Position numbers and translations under genes: made by a program
Source: Imbricaverruca yamaguchii
Lineage: Eukaryota > Arthropoda > Thecostraca > Neoverrucidae
Length of the DNA: 64,000 nt
Direction: 5' to 3'
NCBI GenBank assembly: GCA_034440575.1
Contig: JAOTOL010001204.1
Location: forward strand, 106,001-170,000
Notes under the pieces: generated by a model
Databases searched by the model: none
What the model saw: only the letters and a program-made list of their open reading frames with translations
Told to the model about the DNA's origin: nothing
Part shown: positions 11,662 through 21,740 of the stretch, piece by piece
Layout of the letters: each line of letters starts with the position of its first letter
Numbering within the stretch: position 1 is the stretch's first letter

Positions 11662-11716
11662 GGGCGTATGGAAAACATGTAACACACACAGGTATGTGCG
11701 TATGGAGAGCATGTAA
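11331..11716. repeat. Compound (AC)n minisatellite with ATGGGCGTATGGAGAGCATG core
   Basis: About nine copies of a roughly 22-bp core (CATGGGCGTATGGAGAGCATGT and variants) are separated by (AC)n runs of varying length, the longest near 11607-11660. The array probably grew by expansion of a CA microsatellite together with its flank. Cys/Val and His/Thr-rich frames here have no coding meaning. Confidence 0.9.
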
Positions 11717-12185
11717 CATTCACCCGCATTTTCGTCATGTCAGAGGCGCCTGAAATGCGAGTTGCAATTTCAAAAACATTATTGCGCCCATGCACAGCAC
11801 GCAGGTAATGATCAACGGCACTCGAACACAGAACGCCAGCCACTGACCGAGTACGGACCATGCCGCCACTGCCGCCGCTGCCGATGCCCCGGTCATCCTG
11901 CAAGTCTGTCGGTCGGTGTACGGGCGTCAGACGAGCAGCCAGCCGGCGGCGTGTCTGTCGGCCGGCGAGCTGCGAAGTCGGCCTGGCCAGGTGGCGATGT
12001 CAGCTGGCAGGTGCCTGGCTCCGTCCCACGCGTGGCACCTCGCACTGCCCGTGGAGCACCAGCTGCTTCCGATCTCGGCGTCAGGCTGGCTCGCTGGTGC
12101 AAACCAGCGGGCCAGACATATAGATAAGTCGGATAGGGTGGGAGGAGAGCAAGAAACGGGATGGATGGATGCTGTACGTGTCTGG
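11717..12185. other. GC-rich segment, possible exon material, not identified
   Basis: About 11850-12120 is GC-rich with overlapping open frames on both strands up to about 130 codons. I recognise no family in any frame. It lies between two arrays, like the protease exon, and might be coding, but I cannot choose a strand. Confidence 0.3.
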
Positions 12186-12269
12186 CTAGACGCTCCCCCA
12201 CCTGGACAAGAAGCTTTGACCTGACTCAAAGCAGATTTGGATCGTGACGGCACCGTTGCCATCTGATGT

Positions 12270-12672
12270 TGGTGCCTCGGCACCACCACTGTCATCTCCT
12301 GGTGGTGTTTCGGCACCATCGTTGTCATATCCTAATGGGGTCTCGGAACCATGGCTGACATATCCTGACGGTGTCTCGGCACCATCGTTGTCATATCCTG
12401 ATGATGTCTCGGCACCATCGCTGTCATCTCCTGGTGGTGTCTCGGCACCATGGCTGACATATCCGGATGGTGTCTCGGCACCATCGTTGTCATATCCGGA
12501 TGGTGTCTGGGCACCACCACTGTCATCTCCTGGTGGTGTTTCGGCACCATGGCTGACATATCCTGATGGTGTCTCGGCACCATCGTTGTCATATCCGGGT
12601 GGTGTCTGGGCACCACGGTTGCCTTCCGGTGGTATCTCGCCACCACCGCTACCTTCTGGTAATGTCCCAGCA
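12270..12672. repeat. 33-bp minisatellite (11-codon period), ~12 units
   Basis: Units of 33 bp (CGGCACC at 12311, CGGAACC at 12344) alternate between CACCATCGTTGTCATATCC, CACCATGGCTGACATATCC and CACCACCACTGTCATCTCC types; the last units near 12610-12670 are 27 bp. Every unit length is a multiple of three, unlike the neighbouring arrays. On the plus strand a frame from 12244 to 12735 gives repeats of GVSAPSLSYPD. On the minus strand the frame gives GAETPSGYDND-type repeats, hydrophilic and probably disordered if translated. Preservation of frame makes a coding repeat possible on either strand, but there is no independent support. Confidence 0.9.
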
Positions 12673-12799
12673 CCACGCGATTTGACGGCGGAAGGCCCCA
12701 TGAGAGCGAACAGATGCGTGACATATGTGTCCTGATAAGATGGCAGCAGACATCTAGTTGAAGGTTTGTCTGGGGTGTTGTGTTCATGACGCCGCACCG

Positions 12800-14029
12800 C
12801 CACTGGGTGGTGTAGTCGACCAGCGGAAGTCGGCACAGTGGACATGGCCACACCACCACTGGTTGGTGTAGTCGACCAGCGGAAGTCGACACAGTGGACA
12901 TGGCCACACCACCACTGGTTGGTGTAGTCGACCAGCGGAAGTCGACACAGTGGACATGGCCACACCACCACTGGTTGGTGTAGTCGACCAGCGGAAGTCG
13001 CACAGTGGGCATGGCCACACCACCACTGGTTGGTGTAGTCGACCAGCGGAAGTCGGCACAGTGGGCATGGCCACACCACCACTGGTTGGTGTAGTCGACC
13101 AGCGGAAGTCGACACAGTGGACATGGCCACACCACCACTGGTTGGTGTAGTCGACCAGCGGAAGTCGCACAGTGGGCATGGCCACACCACCACTGGTTGG
13201 TGTAGTCGACCAGCGGAAGTCGACACAGTGGAGATGGCCACACCACCACTGGGTGGTGTAGTCGACCAGCGGAAGTCGACACAGTGGGCATGGCCACACC
13301 ACCACTGGTTGGTGTAGTCGACCAGCGGAAGTCGCACAGTGGGCATGGCCACACCACCACTGGTTGGTGTAGTCGACCAGCGGAAGTCGACACAGTGGAG
13401 ATGGCCACACCACCACTGGGTGGTGTAGTCGACCAGCGGAAGTCGACACAGTGGACATGGCCACACCACCACTGGTTGGTGTAGTCGACCAGCGGAAGTC
13501 GCACAGTGGGCATGGCCACACCACCACTGGTTGGTGTAGTCGACCAGCGGAAGTCGCACAGTGGGCATGGCCACACCACCACTGGTTGGTGTAGTCGACC
13601 AGCGGAAGTCGACACAGTGGACATGGCCACACCACCACTGGTTGGTGTAGTCGACCAGCGGAAGTCGCACAGTGGACTTAGCCACACCACCACTGGTTGG
13701 TGTAGTCGACCAGCGGAAGTCGCACAGTGGGCATGGCCACACCACCACTGGGTGGTGTAGTCGACCAGCGGAAGTCGACACAGTGGACATGGCCACACCA
13801 CCACTGGTTGGTGTAGTCGACCAGCGGAAGTCGCACAGTGGGCATGGCCACACCACCACTGGTTGGTGTAGTCGACCAGCGGAAGTCGACACAGTGGACA
13901 TGGCCACACCACCACTGGTTGGTGTAGTCGACCAGCGGAAGTCGCACAGTGGGCATGGCCACACCACCACTGGTTGGTGTAGTCGACCAGCGGAAGTCGG
14001 CACAGTGGGCATGGCCACACCACCCTTCT
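12800..14029. repeat. 55/56-bp minisatellite, 22 units, each with an internal hairpin
   Basis: Units carry GTAGTCGACCAGCGGAAGTC, then GACACAGTGGACATGG (56-bp type, spacing checked at 12841/12897) or GCACAGTGGGCATGG (55-bp type), then CCACACCACCACTGGTTGGT. The two types alternate irregularly. ACACCA and TGGTGT flank an 8-base loop in every unit, so single strands could fold every 55-56 bases; a few units have CTGGGTGGTG instead. Minus-strand frames of up to 631 codons cross this array and the 33-bp one. Since 55 and 56 are not multiples of three they change phase repeatedly and are not credible proteins. Confidence 0.95.
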
Positions 14030-14870
14030 TCTGGTGTGAATGGAATGAAACGCACTTCTCACTCTTCACCAGCGCTTGCACTGCATACGCCCATATTGTG
14101 CATGCCTGTGTTGGTACCTTATTGCAGAGTGGGTGTCGATTTATAATACGACTAAGAGGCAGATATGTTTGAAATAACGGGAACTATCTTGGCTATGCTG
14201 TGAACATCTGAATAGCATTATTCAGCCAGACAGCTGACCGCTATAGCTATCAATCTCTTATATATTTGGATTGTGAACCTTTGTTCGGTTTACATAAAAT
14301 TTTATCTTACCTGTGCTATTATGGACATTTATATTAGAGTAGCAATGGACAAGTTTCACGTAATGGGTTTTCTGTTGCAAAAAGCGTCATTAAAACTTCG
14401 AGACCAAACTCAAATGCTTTTTCTCACATAAGAAGCATTTGCTGCATAACTTCATATTTTCACTTAGGGGCTCCCATCGATATAAAAGCCTTCTTGTAGC
14501 AATAACGTCCCATATGTAGGGTCTCGAAGGGGCCAGGGCTGAAGCGTACAGGGAATCATACGCTGCATTGTTCCTAGAGAGGTTTTTCAACCGAGTCGTG
14601 TCATGGATTCTAAGTCCCTGACTCTAAGTCTAAGGGTTTGTGGTACTGAAATGTTAAATAAATTTTAACGAAAATGGGAAGCTTCGAAGGGTAGGTAATC
14701 TTCTATGTTGGTGATGCAGCAACTAACATTTTTTGGTTCAAATCTCACGCAATGCATGTGTACAAGCATCAAAAGCTTGCACTATGTGTACGGGTAAAAT
14801 GAGGAAAATGATTGAAAAGACAATGAAATAAAAATGTGTGGCTTAGCTGAACAAACACCATGGCATAAAG
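14030..14870. other. No gene recognised
   Basis: AT-rich sequence between the 56-bp array and the CR1/L2-like element. No motif or repeat beyond short chance frames. Confidence 0.5.
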
Positions 14871-14966
14871 GCATACGAAATAAAAAAATTAGTGCAACTA
14901 TGAGCCACCAGTGCCTTTCTTGGTTGCATTCTGCATACTCAACCAGTTACCCACCAAATCTATCGA

Positions 14967-15197
14967 TTAGCCCTCCCTGCAATACTGAAAAGCAAGCCCT
15001 CTATTCTTATAATGATTGTCTATGCTGTTTTTAAAGATGTTCAATGTGCTGCTACTGACAATGGTTTCTGGCAGCTGGTTCCAGTGTTCTGCTATCCTGT
15101 TGATGAAGAAAGACTGTATTAACCTTGTTCTGATGTGGTTAACTTTAATTTTGAATTTATGACCTCTACCTGCATCATTTCTGTTAAATTCAAACAT
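14967..15197 (-). pseudogene. C-terminal end of CR1/L2-like ORF2 (copy 1)
   Basis: Translates to a tail including HKFKIKVNHIRTRLIQSFF, NRIAEHWNQLPE and SSSTLNIFKNSID, characteristic of the end of ORF2 in CR1/L2-type elements, after the reverse transcriptase. A nearly identical tail occurs in copy 2 (40097-40471). Upstream on the same strand, 15198-15990, reverse-transcriptase sequence continues with several frame changes and stops, so the ORF is dead. Confidence 0.8.
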
Positions 15198-16175
15198 GTT
15201 CCCAAGATATCCCCTCTCCAGACCATGGACAAATTTAAAGACCTCGAGATCTCCTCTCAGTCTTCTATATCAAAGTGAAAACATATTCAATTTCTTCAAT
15301 CTTTCCTCATATGTCAGGTTGCTTATACCATTAACCATTTTTGTAGCCCTCTTTTGTAGTCTCTCTAAAAGTCAGCAATTTTTTTTTCATAGGTAGGAGA
15401 CCAAGCTTGTATGCAGTATTCCAAATGTGGTCTGACATATGCACAGTAAAGCTTCCTGATGACTTCCTCACTTCTGTATGATACATTCATATTTATTGCC
15501 CCATGCATTATCAGTGCCTTCTTCCTGGCTTCCTTGGTCGGTTCTAATTCCCCAATTTTGTGTTTAGAATAACACCTAAATCCTTCTGCTGTGTCACCGA
15601 TAGTACTTGGCCACCCATCAAGTATGGAGCCTTCATATGCTCCCTACCTACATACATGCATGATTTTGCACTTATCGAAATTAAATTAAATTTGCCATTC
15701 TCCGGACCACTTCAGGAGTTCGTCTAAGTCTTTCTGCGGCGAGATATCCGCAAATTTCAAAACCTTTCTGCTCAGGCCACTTTCAATTCCCAAAGATAAT
15801 GAACATTAGTGGCCCCAGTACTGACCCCTGGGGACTCCACTAAGAACATTTTGCGGTGATGACTTCCTACCATTTAGCATCACTCTTTGTTGTCTATCTG
15901 AAAGCCACAACTTTATCCATTTTAAGATGCTACCTGCAATACCATGAGCCTGAAGCTGTATCATTAACCGTTTTGGCACTTTACTTTGTCTCTTGGCTTT
16001 TCTACCCTTCTCTTGCGTCTTTGCTTTTGGGGATATGTCTAATCTGAAGTTCCTTCAAGTAAGATTTGAACTTTTCCCACATTTTGCATGTATTTAAATT
16101 GGAGAATTCATCTTCCCATCTTATGGCACTTAAAGCAGCTCCCATGCAATCAAAGTCCTGTTGAAATTGGAACTT

Positions 16176-16868
16176 TTACCAAATTTTGAATATTTCCACT
16201 ACATGTTCCTTGAATCTAACTATGTTATGGTCACTGCTTCCCAGAGTTTCTCCTACAGTCAAGTCTTGAACCAAGTCAATTAAATCCGAGAATACAAGGT
16301 CCAAGTATGAGCCATGCCTGGTAGGTTCCGATACAAACTGGTGTAAGAACAGGTCTTCTTCAAGGCATTTCCTAAACATTTTGCATGATGGGGAGCCAAC
16401 ACCAACATTTTCATATCCTTTTAGATTAAAGCCACCAAGAATAAGGCACTTCCTGTGAAAGGTTCTACTGATTTCCTCACAAATCACCTTACCAAGCTCC
16501 AATTGCTGAGAATGTGGCAGGGTCCCTGATCGGTAGAAAGCTCCTATCCTCAGTGTATTGCTGTTGCTTTTTCCCACAGCGACATCAAGCCAAATGGGCT
16601 CCACAGACACATTGTTATCCCCACCTGCTACTTTTTGAGAACTGAATAAGCTATTCACACGGAGCATTACACCACACCCTTTCACTGCTGGACCCCTATT
16701 GCACGAAAACATATTGTATTCTTGGATCTCATAGTCCTGCAAGTTATCTACAAAACACCCCTCACTGACCCATGCCTCCGTAACGCAAACAAAATCTGGT
16801 TCCCCCTCAGCAACATAAAACTTGAACTCATCAAATTTGGATCGGATACTCTGAGCATTAAGCAGCAT
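16176..16868 (-). pseudogene. Apurinic-like endonuclease domain of CR1/L2-like ORF2 (copy 1)
   Basis: A 230-codon open segment. It would nick target DNA to prime reverse transcription. Visible family motifs are LNAQSI near residue 3, VTEAW with the catalytic Glu at residue 31, IGAFYR near 108, ILGGFN at 143-148, a TRHGSYLDLVFSD block near 183-195, and SDHN at 212-215. The usual motif is (L/I)LGDFN, so the metal-binding Asp is Gly here, which predicts loss of nicking activity. The frame breaks before the reverse transcriptase. Confidence 0.85.
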
Positions 16869-16869
16869 A

Positions 16870-17410
16870 CACTTAACATATGCTCCAACAAAAAGCCAAA
16901 GGTGGTTTTTGCTTTTTCATGCTGAGGAATTATTTTATCACTGGATGAACTACCACTCTGCCTCATTGAGCTACTGCTGTCCCTATTTGCTGACTTTGAG
17001 GTTCTAATGCCCTGGCTGACACTATTGAAATATCCCTGAGATGGCAATGCAATTTCATCCCTCACCACCCAATTTCCTAGTTTCCCTGAAGGACATGCTC
17101 ATACACTTTGTCTAACACATGAACCCCTTCTCGAAGAAGTGCAGGCCATCCCTCTGATAGAGGTCCCATTCCCCCTCAGGAAAGAAGGATCTGATTATAT
17201 GCGGTCCCATAATTGGCATTCCATAGTGGGGTATACTGCAAACTGCATTCCAGTGCAGCCAGCTCTCTGCGGGGACAGCTGGCTGGTCGTGGTCATCATC
17301 AAGGTTACCTTTAGGTTGTCCAGTTGACACCATGCTGATCGTTGGCTGATCGCAATTTGCATTTTAAGGTCAGATAATTCGTTCCAGAAATTCCTAGAGT
17401 TGGTCAAAAT
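16870..17410 (-). pseudogene. ORF1-like remnant of CR1/L2-like element (copy 1)
   Basis: Two overlapping minus-strand frames lie upstream of the endonuclease. One ends with GEWDLYQRDGLHFFEKG; a DG(L/I)H motif followed by a glycine is typical of the SGNH-type esterase domain found in ORF1 of some CR1/L2-group elements. The next, 16748-17068, is Ser-rich. The assignment rests on the DGLH motif and position and is tentative. Confidence 0.45.
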
Positions 17411-17435
17411 GATTATCTAGGTTAAGAAGAGGTTC

Positions 17436-17800
17436 GGTAGGCTGACTTGTGCTCGACTAAACATTTTTGAGTCGACTCACATTTGATTAATAAACCTTGA
17501 GATCTGATTCGACTCACGACTCAAACAGACTGACAGAAATCTGAATCGATCCAGATCCGACACAGTGGTATCAGGCTCATGAGCCATATGATTCAGTGTG
17601 CTCTGCCCACACATGATATTTGAATGATTAAATCATGATTCGACTCATTTTTTAAAAAAGCAACTTGTGATCCAAATCACGACTCGAGATATATTTTGGG
17701 GAAAAGAATCGATTTAACCCGCGACTCATGCGAAAACGATTGATGCATTAGTCGATAATTGATTCAACACGAGTCGAGCACAAGTCTGTCGGTAATGCTA
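17436..17800. mobile_element. Small inverted-repeat element rich in CGACTC/GAGTCG motifs
   Basis: Perfect 15-bp terminal inverted repeats: GACTTGTGCTCGACT at 17444-17458 and AGTCGAGCACAAGTC at 17772-17786. Between them CGACTC or GAGTCG recurs at least seven times (for example GATTCGACTCACGACTCA near 17507). No coding capacity. The size (~340 bp) and ends fit a miniature inverted-repeat transposon; I did not find a clear target-site duplication. Confidence 0.6.
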
Positions 17801-18315
17801 CCAGTGCCTGGCCAAGAAAACAATGAGCGCGTAATTGTTTGTGTACCCGCCATACTTGCGTTCAATATAAGGTAGTCGTTGATAAAAGACTGTGATGACA
17901 AGCATATTGACATAGGCTTATCTAACTCTAAATCAGTAGATAATCGACACTCTTGCGGAATGCTGCTGGAGTAAGAAAATGATGATCTTCACTGAAATGC
18001 CAATGCCAGTGAAGTGACAGAATGTGCATTGTTATCTGATTGGGATATTTTATGAGCTAACTAGATTATTGAATGAGCTGATCGGGTCATTGAATGAAAA
18101 TAGAATAGCATTACAGTCACGATCACTGGAATATAGACATACGTCACCCCCTACGTCCATCTTCCTAATGTTCGTCATCGGATATCTCGAATAGATGTGG
18201 AAAATATCCGCGCTGTCATCTACCGAAAATAAAAATAAACAGGCTACAAAATGCACGATGTATGCAAGTACATGTCGCAACGAAGTAAAAGCGGCACAGA
18301 AGAAGCACCATCAGC
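17801..18315. other. No gene recognised
   Basis: AT-rich sequence without motifs. About 18240-18330 has an open plus frame leading to the splice-donor-like GTGAGT of the next array, but no known protein. Confidence 0.4.
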
Positions 18316-18775
18316 CTGGCGTCTGTAAGGGTGAGTAATGCCCCACCCTATACAAGCTGACGGCACCACCCGTGCAATGGTGAGTCATGTCCCGCTCTGC
18401 ACAAGCTGACGGCACCACCCGTGCAAGGGTGAGTCATGTCCCGCCCCGCACAAGCTGACGGCACCACCCGTGCAATGGTGAGTCATGTCCCACCCCGCAC
18501 AAGCTGACGGCACCACCCGTGCAATGGTGAGTCATGTCCCACCCCGCACAAGCTGACGGCACCATCCGTGCAAGGGTGAGTCATGTCCCGCCCTGCACAA
18601 GCTGACGACACCACACGTGCAAGGGCGAGTCATGTCCCGCCCTGCACAAGCTGACGACACCACCCGTGCAAGCTTGACTTCCCACCCTGCACGAGCTGAC
18701 GACACCACCCGTGCAAGGGTGAGTGACTTCCCATCCTGCACAAGTTGACGACACCACCCGTACTTTCTGCAGGTT
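18316..18775 (+). repeat. 49-bp minisatellite, ~9 units, each with a GTGAGT splice-donor motif
   Basis: GTGAGT occurs at 18331, 18380, 18429, 18478 and 18527 and onward, giving a 49-bp period. The unit holds GTGAGTCATGTCCCGCCCTG, CACAAGCTGACGGCACCACC and CGTGCAAGG. (A/T)GG|GTGAGT resembles a 5' splice site on the plus strand. The array ends at 18758-18775 with CGTACTTTCTGCAG, which resembles a 3' splice site. So the repeat may fill an intron; this is inference. Confidence 0.85.
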
Positions 18776-21045
18776 GATGCGTGCACAAAGGAATGCGGTA
18801 AGAGGAGTGAGGATGACAATCAGAATGAGGAAGGAGGAATCACTGTTTGCCGCCAGCGCATTAATAAATGATCACACCTGTCACAGATGTGTGTGGTTTA
18901 GCAGCCGCGCACACCCCGCATTTTCCCACCTCTGTTCTGGAAAAGTTCTGCAGTTGTTGCCGATCCAGTCTATAATAGGCATTTCTTTTTTCTTACAAGT
19001 AGAGCCACAGATATCCAGCCTGAAGTCTGCCAAACTGTCTCCGTGCAGAGGAGGCGCAATCCACGCCACTAGTTCTCAGGGACGGTCGACACTGGTTTTA
19101 CCTGCGGGTAGCGTGTTAAAGTAAGAGAGCATTAAGCCTACTCGCTAAAACCGCCGACCGAAAAATAACACGATGAAATATTGCGGAATGCTCACCAAGC
19201 ATCTGGTGTTGCCGGGTTTTCCACACCGAACCGCTGCCTGGGACCCTCACGAGGATTAAACAAGCATGTAGTTGGTGGTCTGTCTGCTTCTTGGATATAT
19301 TCAAGAGCTGGAAGATATAAATCAACCACGATTGCACCCCTGGTTGAAGGTGCTGGGAATGTGTTTCCCGCTTCTGGTCGGAGATCGCTTGAACCTCGTT
19401 AGGCTCAATTTCGCATGCGATGCATTCCCACGGGATACTTGTCCGTAAAACTGCATTATTCTTCTTTAAAAATATGGCTAAAATGCATACAATTCTTACT
19501 GAGCACCGGTCGGAATTTAGGGCAGATAGGGGTTTGCTTCACCTCCAGGATATTTCTTCCCTTCCCCTCCAGACATGCTTAAATGCATTGTATTCACCTT
19601 TCGGACTCATGCACAAAAGGATATTAGCCCACCATCGTGATGAAATCGTAGAGGATGCTAAAGCACACATGTTATGACAGGGAAAGAATAAAATTAAGGA
19701 TACAGTGTTGAAGAGGATATCTGCAACCCAATCTGGAGTAGTATGCCTGCTTATTTCGTGTGTTTTTCACCGGAGTAGTTGCTTCTCGGCAGTTGTTTCC
19801 GCGCCATAGGGACATAGTTGACGACAACGGTCGTTCATGAAAAGTGGACGAATGACGAAATCAAAACGAAAGTTGATGAAAAGTGGAATGACCAAGGAAT
19901 TTTGGACCATCGCACTAATGGTCGTGAAATGTGATGGTGGCTTGCATGGCCTACATTTTTTACACCTACGTCAGCACCAATCAATAGAACCACATAAACA
20001 TCCTTGGCAAGAGATGTTATTTTTAAATGAAGCTTTGGTTGGTTGGTTGGTTATTGGAATGCATGGGCACGTTAGCTGCGTTGCTCATGCAGCGCCCAAA
20101 ATGAAGCTTTGGGTTATATAGTAACCGCGCAGTGTTTGCTTAAACGGAGCGTGCAGCGGCGAGTAAAGGAGCGAGCTGCCAATGCAGTATCAAGGAAATC
20201 AAGATGTGCGGTATTTTCCACCAGATCTCAAAACACAACTATCGATATCTTCAAGCATTGTTTTCTTTTCTTGTTTTGCAGTTGATCTAAGAAACATTTT
20301 CCTGCTGGACTAATAATCTAACGAGCCCACTTCCCCACGGTTATCTACTGCACCATTTCAATTCTGCGCTTAGTTTTTCCCAATCCATGCACACCATATC
20401 TATTTAGCCCTTACCCTCTATTCCCTGTCCGTCTCCCCCCCCCTGGGCGCTGTATGACCGAAGCAGTCGATGCGCCCCTAAGCCCAAATAACCAACCAAC
20501 GTCTCCCCCCCCCCCTCACCCATCCCCATGTACACAAGTACACAAGGTAAAGAAGAAAATCGAACGATGGTGGGAGGAGCTTTAACCAATAACGTGCTTA
20601 TTTTTTCTACTAAGGTGTCACATGGCCGGGCAAAGGAGACTGCGTACTCACCTGAGTAGTTTTAGAGTCGTAGAGCAATTCACACAAGTCCATCACCCTT
20701 GCCGATGACATCTAATGTTAACTATCTTTCTTGCCGCGACTTTCGCGCCGTTCGGCTTACAACTTCTCACCTTGAAGTCATCAAGTCATAAAGTGTTTAG
20801 ACTTAATAAGAGCCGCAAGGGTCCATCCAGTTAAGTCTGTAAATGAAAGATATCATAAGCTCGGTAAGAAGACCCACCCACAACCATCAACACATCCTAA
20901 AGAAACCATCTACCAGCATCCCACACACCTGTCAATGCCTATCTACCCTAACTATCCACCCGTATTCCTTTGATCCTTTTTAACACATGTTGATTGAATG
21001 GCTTACCAATAATATTAAAACTGTTTTTTTGCACACATATTGAAC
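18776..21045. other. No gene recognised; short SINE-tail-like motifs
   Basis: No identifiable coding region. GGTTGGTTGGTTATTGG at about 20040 and its inverted form CCCAAATAACCAACCAAC at about 20484 resemble the 3' tail of the tRNA-derived SINE at 24.6 kb; they may be remnants or simple sequence. Two C-runs lie near 20436 and 20508. Confidence 0.4.
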
Positions 21046-21740
21046 AAACGGCGCGAGACAGCGCGCCAAAATTTGGCATACCTTTTCCCACATCAATTTG
21101 CCATGCTGTTTCAAAATTTTGAAGTCAGGTCACCTAGGGTCAACGAGTTAGTCAAGGTCAAGTGAGGTCACCTCCAAATGAGGTCACCTCTAATGAAACT
21201 TTCTGCCTTTGCTTGTCTTTAGGGATGCAACAAAACGTACGAAAGGATTTTTTATCGTTTTTGACTATAAATTCTGCATATTGGCCTATTGCAGTTCACA
21301 CTTAAGACTCTGACTAAAAGAAGCATTTTTTATTCGGGCAAGTTGACTTCCAACAATGTTTCTCGGTCTGCTCTAGCCATATAATGGAAAATTAAAGAAA
21401 ACTTGAAAACTCAAAATGTTAAAGAAAAAAATTGGGGGGCAAAAAATTGTATGGCCCTGGTCGATTTTGCTGTTCCTTTCAGATTCCAAATTTTTGTGTT
21501 TGAAATATCCCCCAAAATGAACTCCCCAGACCCAAAACATAATGCAAGTCGTAAAAAGTCGTGAAAATATATCCCACTAGTGACGTCACTTTTGGGCGAG
21601 AATTGTTTTGAGTGGTGGACCCGGACCCTACTCGTCGAGCGCTTTCCGATGACACCTGTTTCGTTTCTGTGCGACGCTTAGTTTGGATTTTAGAGGGGGG
21701 TTACTATCCCCCCTTTTGAGAGACGGCTTTTTTAAGCTTT
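21046..21740 (+). mobile_element. TTAA-type miniature DNA transposon, copy 2
   Basis: Begins with GGCGCGAGACAGCGCGCCAAAATTTGG, a block matched near 44755 and 58500. It continues with TTTGGCATACCTTTTCCCA, TAGGGTCAACGAGTTAGTCA, AAGTGAGGTCACCTCC, GGGATGCAACAAAACGTACG, TCGTCGAGCGCTTTCCGATG and the G-run/C-run inverted motif near 21695-21714. The left terminal repeat is missing or too diverged, and the right end is vague. Non-coding. Confidence 0.75.

Larger units (their letters stand above)
14880..17410 (-). mobile_element. CR1/L2-like non-LTR retrotransposon, copy 1, internally deleted and decayed
   Basis: On the minus strand, from about 17410 to 14880, it carries ORF1-like pieces, an endonuclease domain, then a damaged reverse-transcriptase 3' part and the C-terminal tail. 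It is about 85-90 percent similar by eye to copy 2 at 40.0-42.4 kb. Copy 2 has about 870 bp (start of the reverse transcriptase) that copy 1 lacks: the break is near 15978-15995, where TCATTAACCGTTT is followed directly by sequence found in copy 2 near 42025. A further small deletion lies near 15740 in the palm region. Confidence 0.85.

Noticed and set aside
12186..14081. 631- and 576-codon minus-strand frames through the 33- and 55/56-bp arrays
   Set aside because: Parallel long frames in more than one phase and mixed 55/56-bp units that change phase; no initiation context or domain.
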